Origin: Bacteroidota bacterium
GTDB lineage: Bacteria > Bacteroidota > Bacteroidia > Cytophagales > UBA9547
Assembly (NCBI GenBank): GCA_004293915.1
Contig: RDZG01000081.1
Location: 1 to 64,000, forward strand
Direction: 5' to 3'
DNA length: 64,000 bases
A program made the translations under genes and the position numbers. The notes beneath the pieces are model-generated. The model saw nothing but the letters and a program-made list of their open reading frames with translations, ran no database searches and was not told the origin of the DNA. Shown here one piece after another: positions 36,030-44,298 of this stretch (its first letter is position 1; the number at the start of each line of letters is the position of its first letter).

Positions 36030-37157
36030 TTACAAATTATTATAAATTATTGCAAGTTCTGTTTTGATTTGTCTGAAAGTTAAATCGGCTTTAAGTTCTT
36101 GGTTAAGTCCTGTATTGATACAATAAACAAACGATTCTTTTCGGTAATACAATTCGTTTTTTTTCAATGATTTTTCAATACTGTCTGTTTTGGCAAGTAA
36201 GCAAACAAGCTGATAATCTAAATTTATTGCATCTGTCTTGTTGTTTGGGTGTGCCTTTGTATAATGTTGTGTTGCCGTTAATTTGATTAAATTTTCTAAG
36301 TAGTGCGCAAGTTGAGGAAACTTGCTTTTAGGAAAAATATGATGTATTTGAGTAGCATCACCATTTGACCATTGGTCTTTAATCTCACTTTCGGAATACA
36401 TTTTCCTAATTTGGTTCATAGCTTTTTGAACTAAATAGGAATTAAAAGCTGTATCTGTTAATATATTTTGTTCACTTTCTGTATTTGCTTCTTGACGAGA
36501 AATAGTTTTATCTTTTGATAAATCACGCCAATTTTTTCTATTATACATTAAGTCTGTGTAGTAAAATTCATTGTCCGACATTCTACCCTTAACCGAGCCT
36601 GGCAAGTTGTTTTCACAAGCAAATATGTTTAATAGCTTTGGATAGATACGTCTTACTTCTACATCGCCATTTATTGCAGTATTTCCAATTATGAATTTAA
36701 TAAATCGTTTTTGTAAATCTTCAAAATCATCTTGTGATAAATTGCCTTTTTCATACTTATTTTTGTAATCGTCAAAGAATTTCAATAGTCCACTATCGGA
36801 CATTACTTTTGAAAAGTATTTATACAAAAAAGTATAAGTATTTCTATCTTTCAAAGATATGTACTCTAAAACAGACAAATTAGCAACCTTATATATATTT
36901 TTTATGCCTTTTTTTTCAATATCCAATACTCCTGCATACGCTAAAAGTCGTAATGGCTGTTGGATAAATTTATCATATTCGCTTTTTGTAGTAGAATTTG
37001 TCGCCAATGGCTTATTAAAAATTGCTTTTACGTTTTTGATAAAATATTGTGAGTTCCAAATATCAGCAACTGTAAAGCTCTTATTTTTGTCGTTTCCTAC
37101 GAAATTTATTTTTAATGTAGAACAAATAAAAGTATATTTTGAATAATATTTAAACAT
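36030..37157 (-). CDS. HNH-type endonuclease of a restriction-modification operon
   Basis: 375 residues. Near residues 268-310 lies a clear HNH core: ATQIHHIFPKSKFPQ, then LENLIKLTATQHYTKAHP, with the double histidine, the asparagine and the following histidines. The N-terminal 250 residues are helical without a recognised domain and may recognise the target. Its start codon overlaps the stop of the preceding 86-codon gene, so the operon is methyltransferase, DUF3883 protein, small protein, HNH nuclease. This is consistent with the restriction enzyme of the unit. It lies 28 bases upstream of nuoL. Confidence 0.72.
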   Translation of the reverse strand: MFKYYSKYTFICSTLKINFVGNDKNKSFTVADIWNSQYFIKNVKAIFNKPLATNSTTKSEYDKFIQQPLRLLAYAGVLDIEKKGIKNIYKVANLSVLEYISLKDRNTYTFLYKYFSKVMSDSGLLKFFDDYKNKYEKGNLSQDDFEDLQKRFIKFIIGNTAINGDVEVRRIYPKLLNIFACENNLPGSVKGRMSDNEFYYTDLMYNRKNWRDLSKDKTISRQEANTESEQNILTDTAFNSYLVQKAMNQIRKMYSESEIKDQWSNGDATQIHHIFPKSKFPQLAHYLENLIKLTATQHYTKAHPNNKTDAINLDYQLVCLLAKTDSIEKSLKKNELYYRKESFVYCINTGLNQELKADLTFRQIKTELAIIYNNL

Positions 37158-37410
37158 TGTATTTTATTGTTTTGACTGAACCAAAATCTAGTGCTTTATC
37201 TGTATATGATAGTTTACCACAATCATTTATAAATAATTCATTAGAATTGGCTGAAATTTGTACCATTCTCATAGGATAAATTGTTTCATTCCAATCGTTA
37301 TTCCAAAACCTGTCTGCTTCAGAGAGGGTATCATAAATTTCAAATTCAGATCCTACATTTTGAATTTGAAATTTTATCCCATAAACAATTTTTGTTTCCA
37401 TATTTACCAT
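37150..37410 (-). CDS. 86-residue protein of the restriction-modification operon
   Basis: A small protein of unknown function, rich in beta strands and acidic residues (IQNVGSEFEIYDTLSEADRF). Its start (ATG at 37410) overlaps the stop of the DUF3883 gene and its end overlaps the HNH gene start, so all three are translationally coupled. It could be a specificity or control partner, or a subunit of the nuclease. No helix-turn-helix is visible, so it is not a typical C-protein. Confidence 0.6.
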   Translation of the reverse strand: MVNMETKIVYGIKFQIQNVGSEFEIYDTLSEADRFWNNDWNETIYPMRMVQISANSNELFINDCGKLSYTDKALDFGSVKTIKYNV

Positions 37411-38165
37411 TTAAAAGATTTTGTTGAATATGTTTTTTGTGTTGTAGTTCTTTCAGTTAGTTCAAAATTTAGTTCTTGAAGTGGATTTGAAATTAAAGTC
37501 ATTTTAGGCGATTTTACTAAATTACTAATTACAATAATGTGATAATCAGCCTTAACTTCATTTGCTTTTTTGAATTCATTTTCTGTAATTCTAATTGAAC
37601 CTTGTGCATCTTTTAGACCTTTAACTTCGGCTAGTAAATAAATTGAATTTAGATTTATTTGAAAATCATAACCATCTCCCCAAAGTCTTGCATCTTCAAT
37701 AATTCCACCTTTAAATATTTCTATTTCATTGTAATTACTCATAAAATAGTATTCTGCTTCGTTTCCTGTTTCTTGCATTTGCTTAAACTTTGACTTTGTT
37801 ACAGGCGAAATGGTTTCTATGTTTAAATTTACATCTGAATTGAAATCTTTGATATAAAATTTTACAATGTTGGCAAATTCTTTGGCATTTTCATTTCCAA
37901 ATAGATTATCTATAAATAGTTTTATGTGTTTCCTTTGATTTCTTTGCCACCAACCTTTTCTGACATTATCAAAATATGGGTCAAATGTATCTTGTCTATT
38001 TGAAACTGCTTTAATTGAATTTGCTAAACCAATATCCACAACAAACTGACTAAAAGAAGTTTTAGTTTTATACTCAAATTCATTTGTGAATTGCAAATCA
38101 AATTTTGCTAATCCATACCCAATTAGGTTTAAAATTTCTGATATTTTATCTTCTTTTTCAACCAT
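37404..38165 (-). CDS. DUF3883-type protein with PD-(D/E)XK-like core
   Basis: 253 residues. The C-terminal part LWGDGYDFQI, then YLLAEVKGLKDAQGSIRIT, then EFKKANEVKADYHIIVI, is the DUF3883 (NO VEIN-related) pattern with a D...EVK nuclease-like signature. The N-terminal 130 residues resemble no family I know. DUF3883 domains are often fused to or found with restriction-modification and other anti-phage modules. It lies five bases after the methyltransferase gene. It may help recognise or cut DNA together with the HNH protein. Confidence 0.72.
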   Translation of the reverse strand: MVEKEDKISEILNLIGYGLAKFDLQFTNEFEYKTKTSFSQFVVDIGLANSIKAVSNRQDTFDPYFDNVRKGWWQRNQRKHIKLFIDNLFGNENAKEFANIVKFYIKDFNSDVNLNIETISPVTKSKFKQMQETGNEAEYYFMSNYNEIEIFKGGIIEDARLWGDGYDFQINLNSIYLLAEVKGLKDAQGSIRITENEFKKANEVKADYHIIVISNLVKSPKMTLISNPLQELNFELTERTTTQKTYSTKSFKW

Positions 38166-38170
38166 AAATA

Positions 38171-39385
38171 TTAAGCTACGAGTTTTGCGTTAGGGATTGA
38201 AGTGGAAATCATTTTTAGAGGAACGAAAAAAAGATTGGAACGAAAAGCCCGACCCGATAGGAGAACGCCAAAATTATCTTCGCCCAAACAATGGCGAATA
38301 TTCATTTCTTCTTTTTTTAGAAATAGTTTTTTTTGTTCTAATGTCAGTTTATTTAACTCTTCAATTTGCTTTTCAGTCCATTTAAAACTATTAGGAATAG
38401 ACATCATTAGCATCACTTCACGGATACTGAAAACCCTGTCATCAGTTGGATGTACTGTATTTTGGCTTGATAAAATATCGTTACGAGTATGTATACATGG
38501 TGCAACCTTGTTCCAATATTGTCGTTTATATTTGTCTCCGTTTTTGTTTGTGTTGTAAATTATTACGCCAGTATCAACCTTGTGAGGTATTTTATTATGG
38601 TCTTTATTATCAAATGCCGATTGTCCTTCTTTAATATCAGAAACCCAACTTTGCATTTTTGGTGCATAATTTTTAAAACTATGGTAAATATCTGTTTCTG
38701 ATATTTGTCCCATTGTTTTCAATGGTTCTAAATGCCCAATCGTTTCAAAAAGTGTTTTTTCTTTGATTAAACCTGGCGAAATATTAAAAGGTGTAATTTC
38801 TTTTAAGTCTTTTCGTGTTCCAATTACCAAAGTTCTTGTCCTGCTTGACGGATTTCCGTAATCTTTGAAGTTTAAAACTTGGTAGTTTATATGATATTCT
38901 CCTGCCAAATTTAATTCAATGGCTTCTTTGATTGTTTTATCTTTTCCGTCTGTGTCGGTGCATTGAGTTGTTAAAAATGCTCTTACGTTTTCAAAAATAA
39001 AAAATCTTGGTTTGATTTCTTTCGTCAATAAAATTGATTCAATTACTAATGAATTTCTATTTAATTCATTTCCTTTTTTATGGTTCGCAACTGACATTCC
39101 TTGACAAGGTGGTGTAGCAATTAATGCATCAAGCTCATTTCCTTTTTCTTTGATGTTCCATTTAGTAAGTTCCTTACGAATTTTATTTTTTGCTATGTCT
39201 GTTGTTATGTCATCACTAATATAGGCACTCTCGTAAACACATTTTTCGTTGTGTCGTTGTATATTGAGCCTTTTTTCTAAAATTTCAACTGTCGCAACAC
39301 AATAAAATTGCTCTAACTTAAAGCCATAACAGCCAATGCCTGCACTACTGAATAAACTAATGTATGTTAGAGGCTTTTTTATCAT
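38171..39385 (-). CDS. DNA (cytosine-5-)methyltransferase with an abnormal C-terminus
   Basis: 404 residues. Motif I is SLFSSAGIGCYGFKLEQF, motif IV is ALIATPPCQGMSVAN with the catalytic cysteine in PCQ, motif VI is FFIFENVRAFL and motif VIII is SSRTRTLVIGT. Motif X should follow NIRHCLGE as a GEAVP-type stretch, but the frame instead runs through a repeat-like sequence (DNFGVLLSGRAFRSNLFF) to the stop. The methyltransferase protects DNA from the cognate nuclease. It is first in an operon with DUF3883, small-protein and HNH genes. Loss of motif X could impair AdoMet binding or folding. The family is certain; activity is open. Confidence 0.9.
   Translation of the reverse strand: MIKKPLTYISLFSSAGIGCYGFKLEQFYCVATVEILEKRLNIQRHNEKCVYESAYISDDITTDIAKNKIRKELTKWNIKEKGNELDALIATPPCQGMSVANHKKGNELNRNSLVIESILLTKEIKPRFFIFENVRAFLTTQCTDTDGKDKTIKEAIELNLAGEYHINYQVLNFKDYGNPSSRTRTLVIGTRKDLKEITPFNISPGLIKEKTLFETIGHLEPLKTMGQISETDIYHSFKNYAPKMQSWVSDIKEGQSAFDNKDHNKIPHKVDTGVIIYNTNKNGDKYKRQYWNKVAPCIHTRNDILSSQNTVHPTDDRVFSIREVMLMMSIPNSFKWTEKQIEELNKLTLEQKKLFLKKEEMNIRHCLGEDNFGVLLSGRAFRSNLFFVPLKMISTSIPNAKLVA
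38174..38278. repeat. repeat-like sequence overlapping the methyltransferase 3' end
   Basis: The stretch contains GCGTTAGGGATTGAAGTGG and, further on, GATTGGAACGAAAAGCCCGA. It resembles a palindrome-rich sequence that I recall as dispersed between genes in many Bacteroidota genomes. It forms an imperfect hairpin (AATCATTTTT with AAAAAAAGATT). It supplies the last 35 codons of the methyltransferase reading frame. No second copy occurs in this window, so the repeat nature rests on memory. Confidence 0.45.
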
Positions 39386-39434
39386 TTAATGCATTATCAA
39401 AACAATTAAAATAGGACTTAAAAATATTCCATTC

Positions 39435-40007
39435 TTATATATGCAACAAATTCTTAATATAAACCGATTTGTATTCTTCGGCTAGGATATCCATATAAAC
39501 GATATCGAATTTGAGATTGCCAATAATCTTAGCTTCTCTGCGTCTGCCCAAAATTTTGAAGCCACATTTTTCGTAAATTCGTTTGCTTTTGGTATTAAAA
39601 TCGTAAAAACTCAACCAAATATTGTGCAAATTCAGAACATTAAAACCAAAGTCTAACAAAAGTGTAATCGACTCTGTACCAATTCCTTTGCCCCAATAGT
39701 TTTTATCACCCACAAAAATACCAAGTTCGGCATTTCGGTTTATAAAATCTGGATTCATTAAGGCACAATTGCCAATTAATGTATCGGTTTCTTTGCTAAT
39801 GATACCGAACAAATAATCGTTAGTTTGGTTTTTGGCAAACTTTTCAAGATATTCTTTTTCGATTTCAAACGGAATTTGTTGGCTGTATGTACGCAAATTT
39901 ACAGATACTTCGAGGTCGTTTAACCATTCAAAATATTTGTCTGCATCTTCGGCTCGCACAGGAGCGAGATAAGATTTGTCTCCGATTAGTTTTTTGCTAT
40001 ATTTCAC
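39435..40007 (-). CDS. GNAT family N-acetyltransferase
   Basis: 190 residues starting at a GTG. It has the RimJ/RimL-type layout, with LRTYSQQIPFEIEKEYLEKF in the N-terminal part and the acetyl-CoA loop at GIFVGDKNYWGKGIGTESI (motif A, G-x-G-x-G). The C-terminal NLHNIWLSFYDFNTKSKRIYEKCGFK is typical. The enzyme transfers acetyl from acetyl-CoA to an amine; the substrate (ribosomal protein, small molecule or antibiotic) cannot be told. It lies beside the DinB-like gene on the same strand, 21 bases apart. Confidence 0.85.
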   Translation of the reverse strand: MKYSKKLIGDKSYLAPVRAEDADKYFEWLNDLEVSVNLRTYSQQIPFEIEKEYLEKFAKNQTNDYLFGIISKETDTLIGNCALMNPDFINRNAELGIFVGDKNYWGKGIGTESITLLLDFGFNVLNLHNIWLSFYDFNTKSKRIYEKCGFKILGRRREAKIIGNLKFDIVYMDILAEEYKSVYIKNLLHI

Positions 40008-40028
40008 GTTGCAAATATAGTTAAAAAA

Positions 40029-40499
40029 CTACCAAAAATCAGGAAAAGTTCTGCTATAAATGATGTAATCAATTTTAGGTGGAATTTTGGCTAATTCATT
40101 GATTTTGTGTGTAATCTGACCACGGTGATGTGCCGAATGGTTGGCAATATTTACTAAAATATCAAATAAATTATTAAAATAAACTTCGCCTTCGGTGGTG
40201 GTATATTCCACTTTGTTTATCAAATCTTTTGGTTTGATATTTCCAATATATTCTATAAACAACGAAGCAATTTCGTCATTCATTTCTTTGAGTTTGGCTG
40301 GTTGATGCACATCCCAAAATTTATAATGAAATTTATTTTTTGGGTAAAAACGTGCAAACCAAAGGTACTGTGCATTTAAAATATGACTAATAATGGTATC
40401 AATATATTCGTTTTTTATTTTTTGATTTTCGATTGCTTCTATTAGCATTTCGTTTGCCCAATGATTATAATTGAACAATCGCATTAAATATTCTTTCAT
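40029..40499 (-). CDS. DinB/DfsB family metal-dependent protein
   Basis: 156 residues forming the four-helix bundle of the DinB (damage-inducible) family. The three metal-binding histidines are in FNYNHWANEML, LNAQYLWFAR (positional element) and NHSAHHRGQITH. Members bind Zn or Ni and include thiol-dependent transferases and hydrolases. The gene shares a strand with the acetyltransferase. No promoter or operator can be pointed out. Substrate unknown. Confidence 0.8.
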   Translation of the reverse strand: MKEYLMRLFNYNHWANEMLIEAIENQKIKNEYIDTIISHILNAQYLWFARFYPKNKFHYKFWDVHQPAKLKEMNDEIASLFIEYIGNIKPKDLINKVEYTTTEGEVYFNNLFDILVNIANHSAHHRGQITHKINELAKIPPKIDYIIYSRTFPDFW

Positions 40500-40630
40500 A
40501 AGCCAAGTGTATTTAAGAGTTTGATGGATTCGTTTTTATAGAAATTTAATCAGAAATAGTACACGGTTCGAAAGTAGTACTTTGTTTTGAAACTTCAAAA
40601 AATTAGTTTTTAATTAACATCAATAGCTTG

Positions 40631-40638
40631 TACTTTTG
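40631..40638 (+). promoter_or_regulatory. -7 box of the M16 protease gene
   Basis: TACTTTTG matches TAnnTTTG and ends eight bases before the ATG at 40647. The transcript would start at or just before the start codon, so the mRNA may be nearly leaderless. Confidence 0.5.
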
Positions 40639-40646
40639 TGGCAATT

Positions 40647-41891
40647 ATGATTTCTTATTCTAGTTTTGAATTAGCCAATGGGCTAAAAGTGTTTGTACAC
40701 GAAGACAATACAAGTCCGCTTGCGGTTGTTAATATTTTATACAATGTAGGTTCGCGAGATGAGCATCCTGAAAAAACAGGTTTTGCCCATTTATTCGAGC
40801 ATTTAATGTTTGGCGGTTCGGCAAATGTGCCAGCCTTTGATACACCTTTGCAACGGGTGGGTGGCGAAAACAACGCGTTTACCTCACCTGATATTACAAA
40901 TTATTATGTAACACTGCCTGTTGCAAACCTAGAAACCGCATTTTGGCTCGAGAGCGACCGCATGATGGCACTTTCTTTCGACCCAAAAGTTCTGGAAGTG
41001 CAACGCAAAGTTGTGATTGAAGAATTTAAACAACGTTATTTAAATCAGCCTTATGGCGATGTTTGGCTCAAATTACGACCTTTGGCATATAGCATACATC
41101 CGTATTCTTGGGCAACAATTGGAAAGGAAATTGCACATATCGAAGAGGCTACGATGCAAGATGTAAAAGACTTTTTTTATAAATATTACTTACCAAACAA
41201 TGCCATAATGGTTGTTGGTGGAAATGTAAAAACTGACGAAATTAAAACACTTGCCGAAAAATGGTTTGGTGGCATAAAACCTGGACCTGGCGAAAAATAC
41301 ATCAGAAAACTACCAAAAGAACCTGTACAAACAAAAAAAAGAACGCTAGAAATCAAAGCAAATGTGCCATTGAATGCCATTTATAAAGCCTATCACATGG
41401 ACAAACGCATGGGCAAAGATTTTTATGCTACAGATTTGTTGAGCGATTTATTAGGCAGAGGACAATCTTCTCGTTTGTACCAAAAATTGGTGCGAGATAA
41501 AAAAATATTTAACTCAATATCAGCCTATTGCATGGGTTCGATAGACGAAGGTTTGTTTGTTGTTGATGGAAAATTAAACGATGGAATCACATTTAAAAAA
41601 GCAGAAGATGCCATTAATGAAGTGATTTTGCATTTACAAACTGATATTTTAGAAATAGAATTACAAAAAGTAAAAAACCAAGCCGAAGCCTCTTTAGTAA
41701 TGTCTGAAATTGAGTTGCTCAATCGGTGTATGAATATAGCCTTTGCAGCCAATATGGGAGATGTAGAGATGATCAACAAAGAGGCTGCATTAATTCAAAA
41801 TGTGAGTGAGGCAGACATAAAAAGAGCAGCTAAAACTATTTTTACAGAAGAAAATAGTTCAGTATTATATTATGGAAAATCAGAAAAATAG
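40647..41891 (+). CDS. M16 family zinc metallopeptidase
   Basis: 414 residues from the ATG at 40647; a GTG at 40638 lies inside the promoter box and is rejected. The zinc-binding inverzincin motif HLFEH is in TGFAHLFEHLMFGGS, with the downstream glutamate near VLEVQRKVVIEEFKQRY. Bacteroidota M16 proteins commonly occur as a catalytic and a structural subunit pair; here no partner gene follows, and an AAA-ATPase pair takes the place. It lacks a signal peptide, so it is either cytoplasmic or exported by another route. It probably degrades short peptides. Confidence 0.88.
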   Translation: MISYSSFELANGLKVFVHEDNTSPLAVVNILYNVGSRDEHPEKTGFAHLFEHLMFGGSANVPAFDTPLQRVGGENNAFTSPDITNYYVTLPVANLETAFWLESDRMMALSFDPKVLEVQRKVVIEEFKQRYLNQPYGDVWLKLRPLAYSIHPYSWATIGKEIAHIEEATMQDVKDFFYKYYLPNNAIMVVGGNVKTDEIKTLAEKWFGGIKPGPGEKYIRKLPKEPVQTKKRTLEIKANVPLNAIYKAYHMDKRMGKDFYATDLLSDLLGRGQSSRLYQKLVRDKKIFNSISAYCMGSIDEGLFVVDGKLNDGITFKKAEDAINEVILHLQTDILEIELQKVKNQAEASLVMSEIELLNRCMNIAFAANMGDVEMINKEAALIQNVSEADIKRAAKTIFTEENSSVLYYGKSEK

Positions 41892-41914
41892 TTTATTTTA
41901 GATAAAAATTTGGT

Positions 41915-43243
41915 ATGATAGATTATATAAACATTCAAAATTTCAAGTCATTAAAGGATGTAACTTTTCATTTAAAAGACGTTAATTTATTAATTGGTGC
42001 AAATAATTCTGGTAAGACAAACTTTTTGAAAGCCTTTGAATTTTTGAGTAATTTATCAAACTATAATTTCGATAATGAAAATTTTGAAAGAAATTTTTTC
42101 GATTTTGATGGTAAAAACGAAATGGAATTTACTTTTACAATAAATGAAAAGAATGAAAATCCTATTTTTTTTAAACTATTACTAAAATTTGAAAACAAAA
42201 AAATATCATTTATTGAATGTATCGGTCGTTTAAAAAATGATTCTGATATTGATAAAATAAATTTGAGAGATTTTGATTCTATTATAGGTGAGTTAAAATC
42301 ATTTGACTACCATTGTAATAATGTTTATGATTTAAAAATAAAGAAATATTCTAATTCTAATTTGTCTGCAATTGTTGAAGATATTTATAAGCAAGGCTAT
42401 ATTTATTTTACTTTTCACGGTAATAGCACTGATGACTATTATTTTAAAAAGCATCAAACCTCAAATGTCTTTCCTACTAGAATATTTCAAATACAATCAG
42501 ACATAGTTTCCGACAATTTTGCACACAAAATATTTCTAAGTTATTTCAATAACTGTCTTATTTATAAGCCAAATATTTCTACCTTAACTATTCCATCGGA
42601 AATTGCTAAAGATATTGAAGTAAAATTTGATGCATCAAATTTGGTTTCATTTTTTGATGAAATAAGTAATAATTATGAAGATATACATGATAAAATAAAC
42701 ATAGAACTCAAACATTGCTTAGGAGATATTGTGAGAGTATCAACTCCAACAGCAGAAATTAAAGGCAAAAATGGAGTGATTGGAAAAAAACTTCGTTTTA
42801 CAGATAAAAATAAAAAAATGTATTGGGCAGACGAAGTTTCGGATGGTGTTTTGTATTTTCTTGCTCTCTTAGCAATTGTTTATCAGCCTAATCCACCCAA
42901 AATATTAATTTTGGAAGAACCCGAAATTGGTATTCATCCAAACAGAATTAGAGAAGTAATAGATTATATTTTTGAAATTGCTGAAGAAAAACAAATACAA
43001 GTAATCATCACCACTCATAGTCCGTTTTTAGTTGAACAGTTTAAAGACTTACCCGAAAATATTTTTGTATTTAATAAAACAGAAAATATTACTTCTGTAA
43101 AAAATTTACAATTTGACATCATAGAACCTGAAGATTTAATTCGAAAAAAGAAAGGATTACCCCCAACCGAACACTTAAATAATATTAGTTCACATTGGAC
43201 AGTTGGCTTGCTAGGAGGGGTTCCAAATTATGAAAGTATATAA
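41915..43243 (+). CDS. AAA/ABC-type ATPase of a predicted defence pair
   Basis: 442 residues. Walker A is LLIGANNSGKTNFL and Walker B is ILILEEPEIGIHPN. The H-loop is VIITTHSPFLVEQF and a degenerate signature lies near WADEVSDGVLYFLALL. This is the OLD/RecF-like AAA_15/AAA_21 type. It overlaps by 14 bases the following TOPRIM-like gene. ATPase plus small TOPRIM protein is the layout of PARIS (AriA/AriB) and related anti-phage systems. It is inserted between a housekeeping protease gene and ispF. The defence role is inferred from family and layout, not demonstrated. Confidence 0.75.
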   Translation: MIDYINIQNFKSLKDVTFHLKDVNLLIGANNSGKTNFLKAFEFLSNLSNYNFDNENFERNFFDFDGKNEMEFTFTINEKNENPIFFKLLLKFENKKISFIECIGRLKNDSDIDKINLRDFDSIIGELKSFDYHCNNVYDLKIKKYSNSNLSAIVEDIYKQGYIYFTFHGNSTDDYYFKKHQTSNVFPTRIFQIQSDIVSDNFAHKIFLSYFNNCLIYKPNISTLTIPSEIAKDIEVKFDASNLVSFFDEISNNYEDIHDKINIELKHCLGDIVRVSTPTAEIKGKNGVIGKKLRFTDKNKKMYWADEVSDGVLYFLALLAIVYQPNPPKILILEEPEIGIHPNRIREVIDYIFEIAEEKQIQVIITTHSPFLVEQFKDLPENIFVFNKTENITSVKNLQFDIIEPEDLIRKKKGLPPTEHLNNISSHWTVGLLGGVPNYESI

Positions 43244-43817
43244 ATATGTATTTTTTTGTGAAGATTTTGCACATAGAGCATTTATAAAATCTTTTTTAGA
43301 AAAAGTGCCAACTTATTTTGGTATAAATATCAAATTTGAATTAGAAATTCCATTAGGATTAGAAAACATTGCTTCAGACCACAGTTATACTGAAATTGAA
43401 AAATCTTTCAAAGATTATTATTACAAAACTCAAGGTTTCAACTCGATAGATTTATTTGTTTATGGTCAAGATGCGGATTCCGATTCAATTTTAGAATTTA
43501 ATCGATTAGAAAAACTTTATACTTTAGAAAGTATTGAAAAGCCATTGCATTTATTGTTTTTGCCAGTAAAGTCTGTTGAGCATTGGTTTTTATATTTAAA
43601 ATCAAATGACAATTTACTAATTAAAAATTCTTTTGATAATTTGAATAATAGTACTGCAAAAGTATTGTTTTATGGAAACGGCAGACCGACATTAAAAATT
43701 AGGCAAAAACATATACCTCAAATTTGTAGTCAATTAGATATTGCATTTTTAGCTGAAAAATCAGAAAGTTTTAATGTTTTTGTACAAAAAACAAAATTAA
43801 TTTTAGAAAAATTATAA
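43230..43817 (+). CDS. TOPRIM-like (DUF4276-type) protein partnered with the ATPase
   Basis: 195 residues. The opening YKYVFFCEDFAHRAFIKSF offers the conserved glutamate of TOPRIM folds, and DLFVYGQDADSDS supplies a DxD pair. LPVKSVEHWFLYL matches the region after the DxD in DUF4276/DUF4435-type proteins. TOPRIM proteins of such pairs are nucleases or act as effectors triggered by the ATPase. The stop codon overlaps the ispF start by one base, an oddity for a defence gene. The family label is by motif, so the exact domain is not fixed. Confidence 0.65.
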   Translation: MKVYKYVFFCEDFAHRAFIKSFLEKVPTYFGINIKFELEIPLGLENIASDHSYTEIEKSFKDYYYKTQGFNSIDLFVYGQDADSDSILEFNRLEKLYTLESIEKPLHLLFLPVKSVEHWFLYLKSNDNLLIKNSFDNLNNSTAKVLFYGNGRPTLKIRQKHIPQICSQLDIAFLAEKSESFNVFVQKTKLILEKL

Positions 43818-44296
43818 TGAAAATCCGTGTAGGCTTTGGGTTTGATACCCATCAATTAGTGGTTGGAAGGGAGCTTTGGCTCGGTGGTGTATTGATTCCA
43901 AATTCGGTTGGAGCTTTGGGACATTCGGATGCTGATGTGCTTATTCATGCTATTTGCGATGCCATTTTGGGTGCTGCAAATTTGCGTGATATTGGTTTTC
44001 ATTTCAAAAATACTGATCCACAATGGAAAAATATTGATAGCAAAATTCTATTGAAAGAATCGTGCAGATTAGTAAGAGAAAAAGGTTTTGAAATAGGAAA
44101 TATTGATGCTACTTTGTGCTTGGAAGAGCCAAAAATCAATCCGCATATTACCAAAATGCAAACCGCTTTGAGCGAATGTATGCAAATCGAACTTGATTGT
44201 ATTTCTATAAAAGCAACCACAAACGAAACGATGGGCTATGTAGGCAGAAAAGAAGGTGTAAATGCCTATGCAGTTGCTTTGATTGAAAAAATATAA
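43817..44296 (+). CDS. ispF: 2-C-methyl-D-erythritol 2,4-cyclodiphosphate synthase
   Basis: 159 residues. The metal-binding motif is VGFGFDTHQL, followed by LGHSDADVLIHAICDAILGAA and SIKATTNETMGYVGRKEG. It carries out the cyclisation of CDP-ME-2-phosphate in the MEP isoprenoid pathway. Its ATG overlaps the stop of the TOPRIM-like gene (TAATG), so its translation is coupled to a gene unrelated in function. It is followed, convergently, by the GH3 gene. Confidence 0.93.
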   Translation: MKIRVGFGFDTHQLVVGRELWLGGVLIPNSVGALGHSDADVLIHAICDAILGAANLRDIGFHFKNTDPQWKNIDSKILLKESCRLVREKGFEIGNIDATLCLEEPKINPHITKMQTALSECMQIELDCISIKATTNETMGYVGRKEGVNAYAVALIEKI

Positions 44297-44298
44297 AT

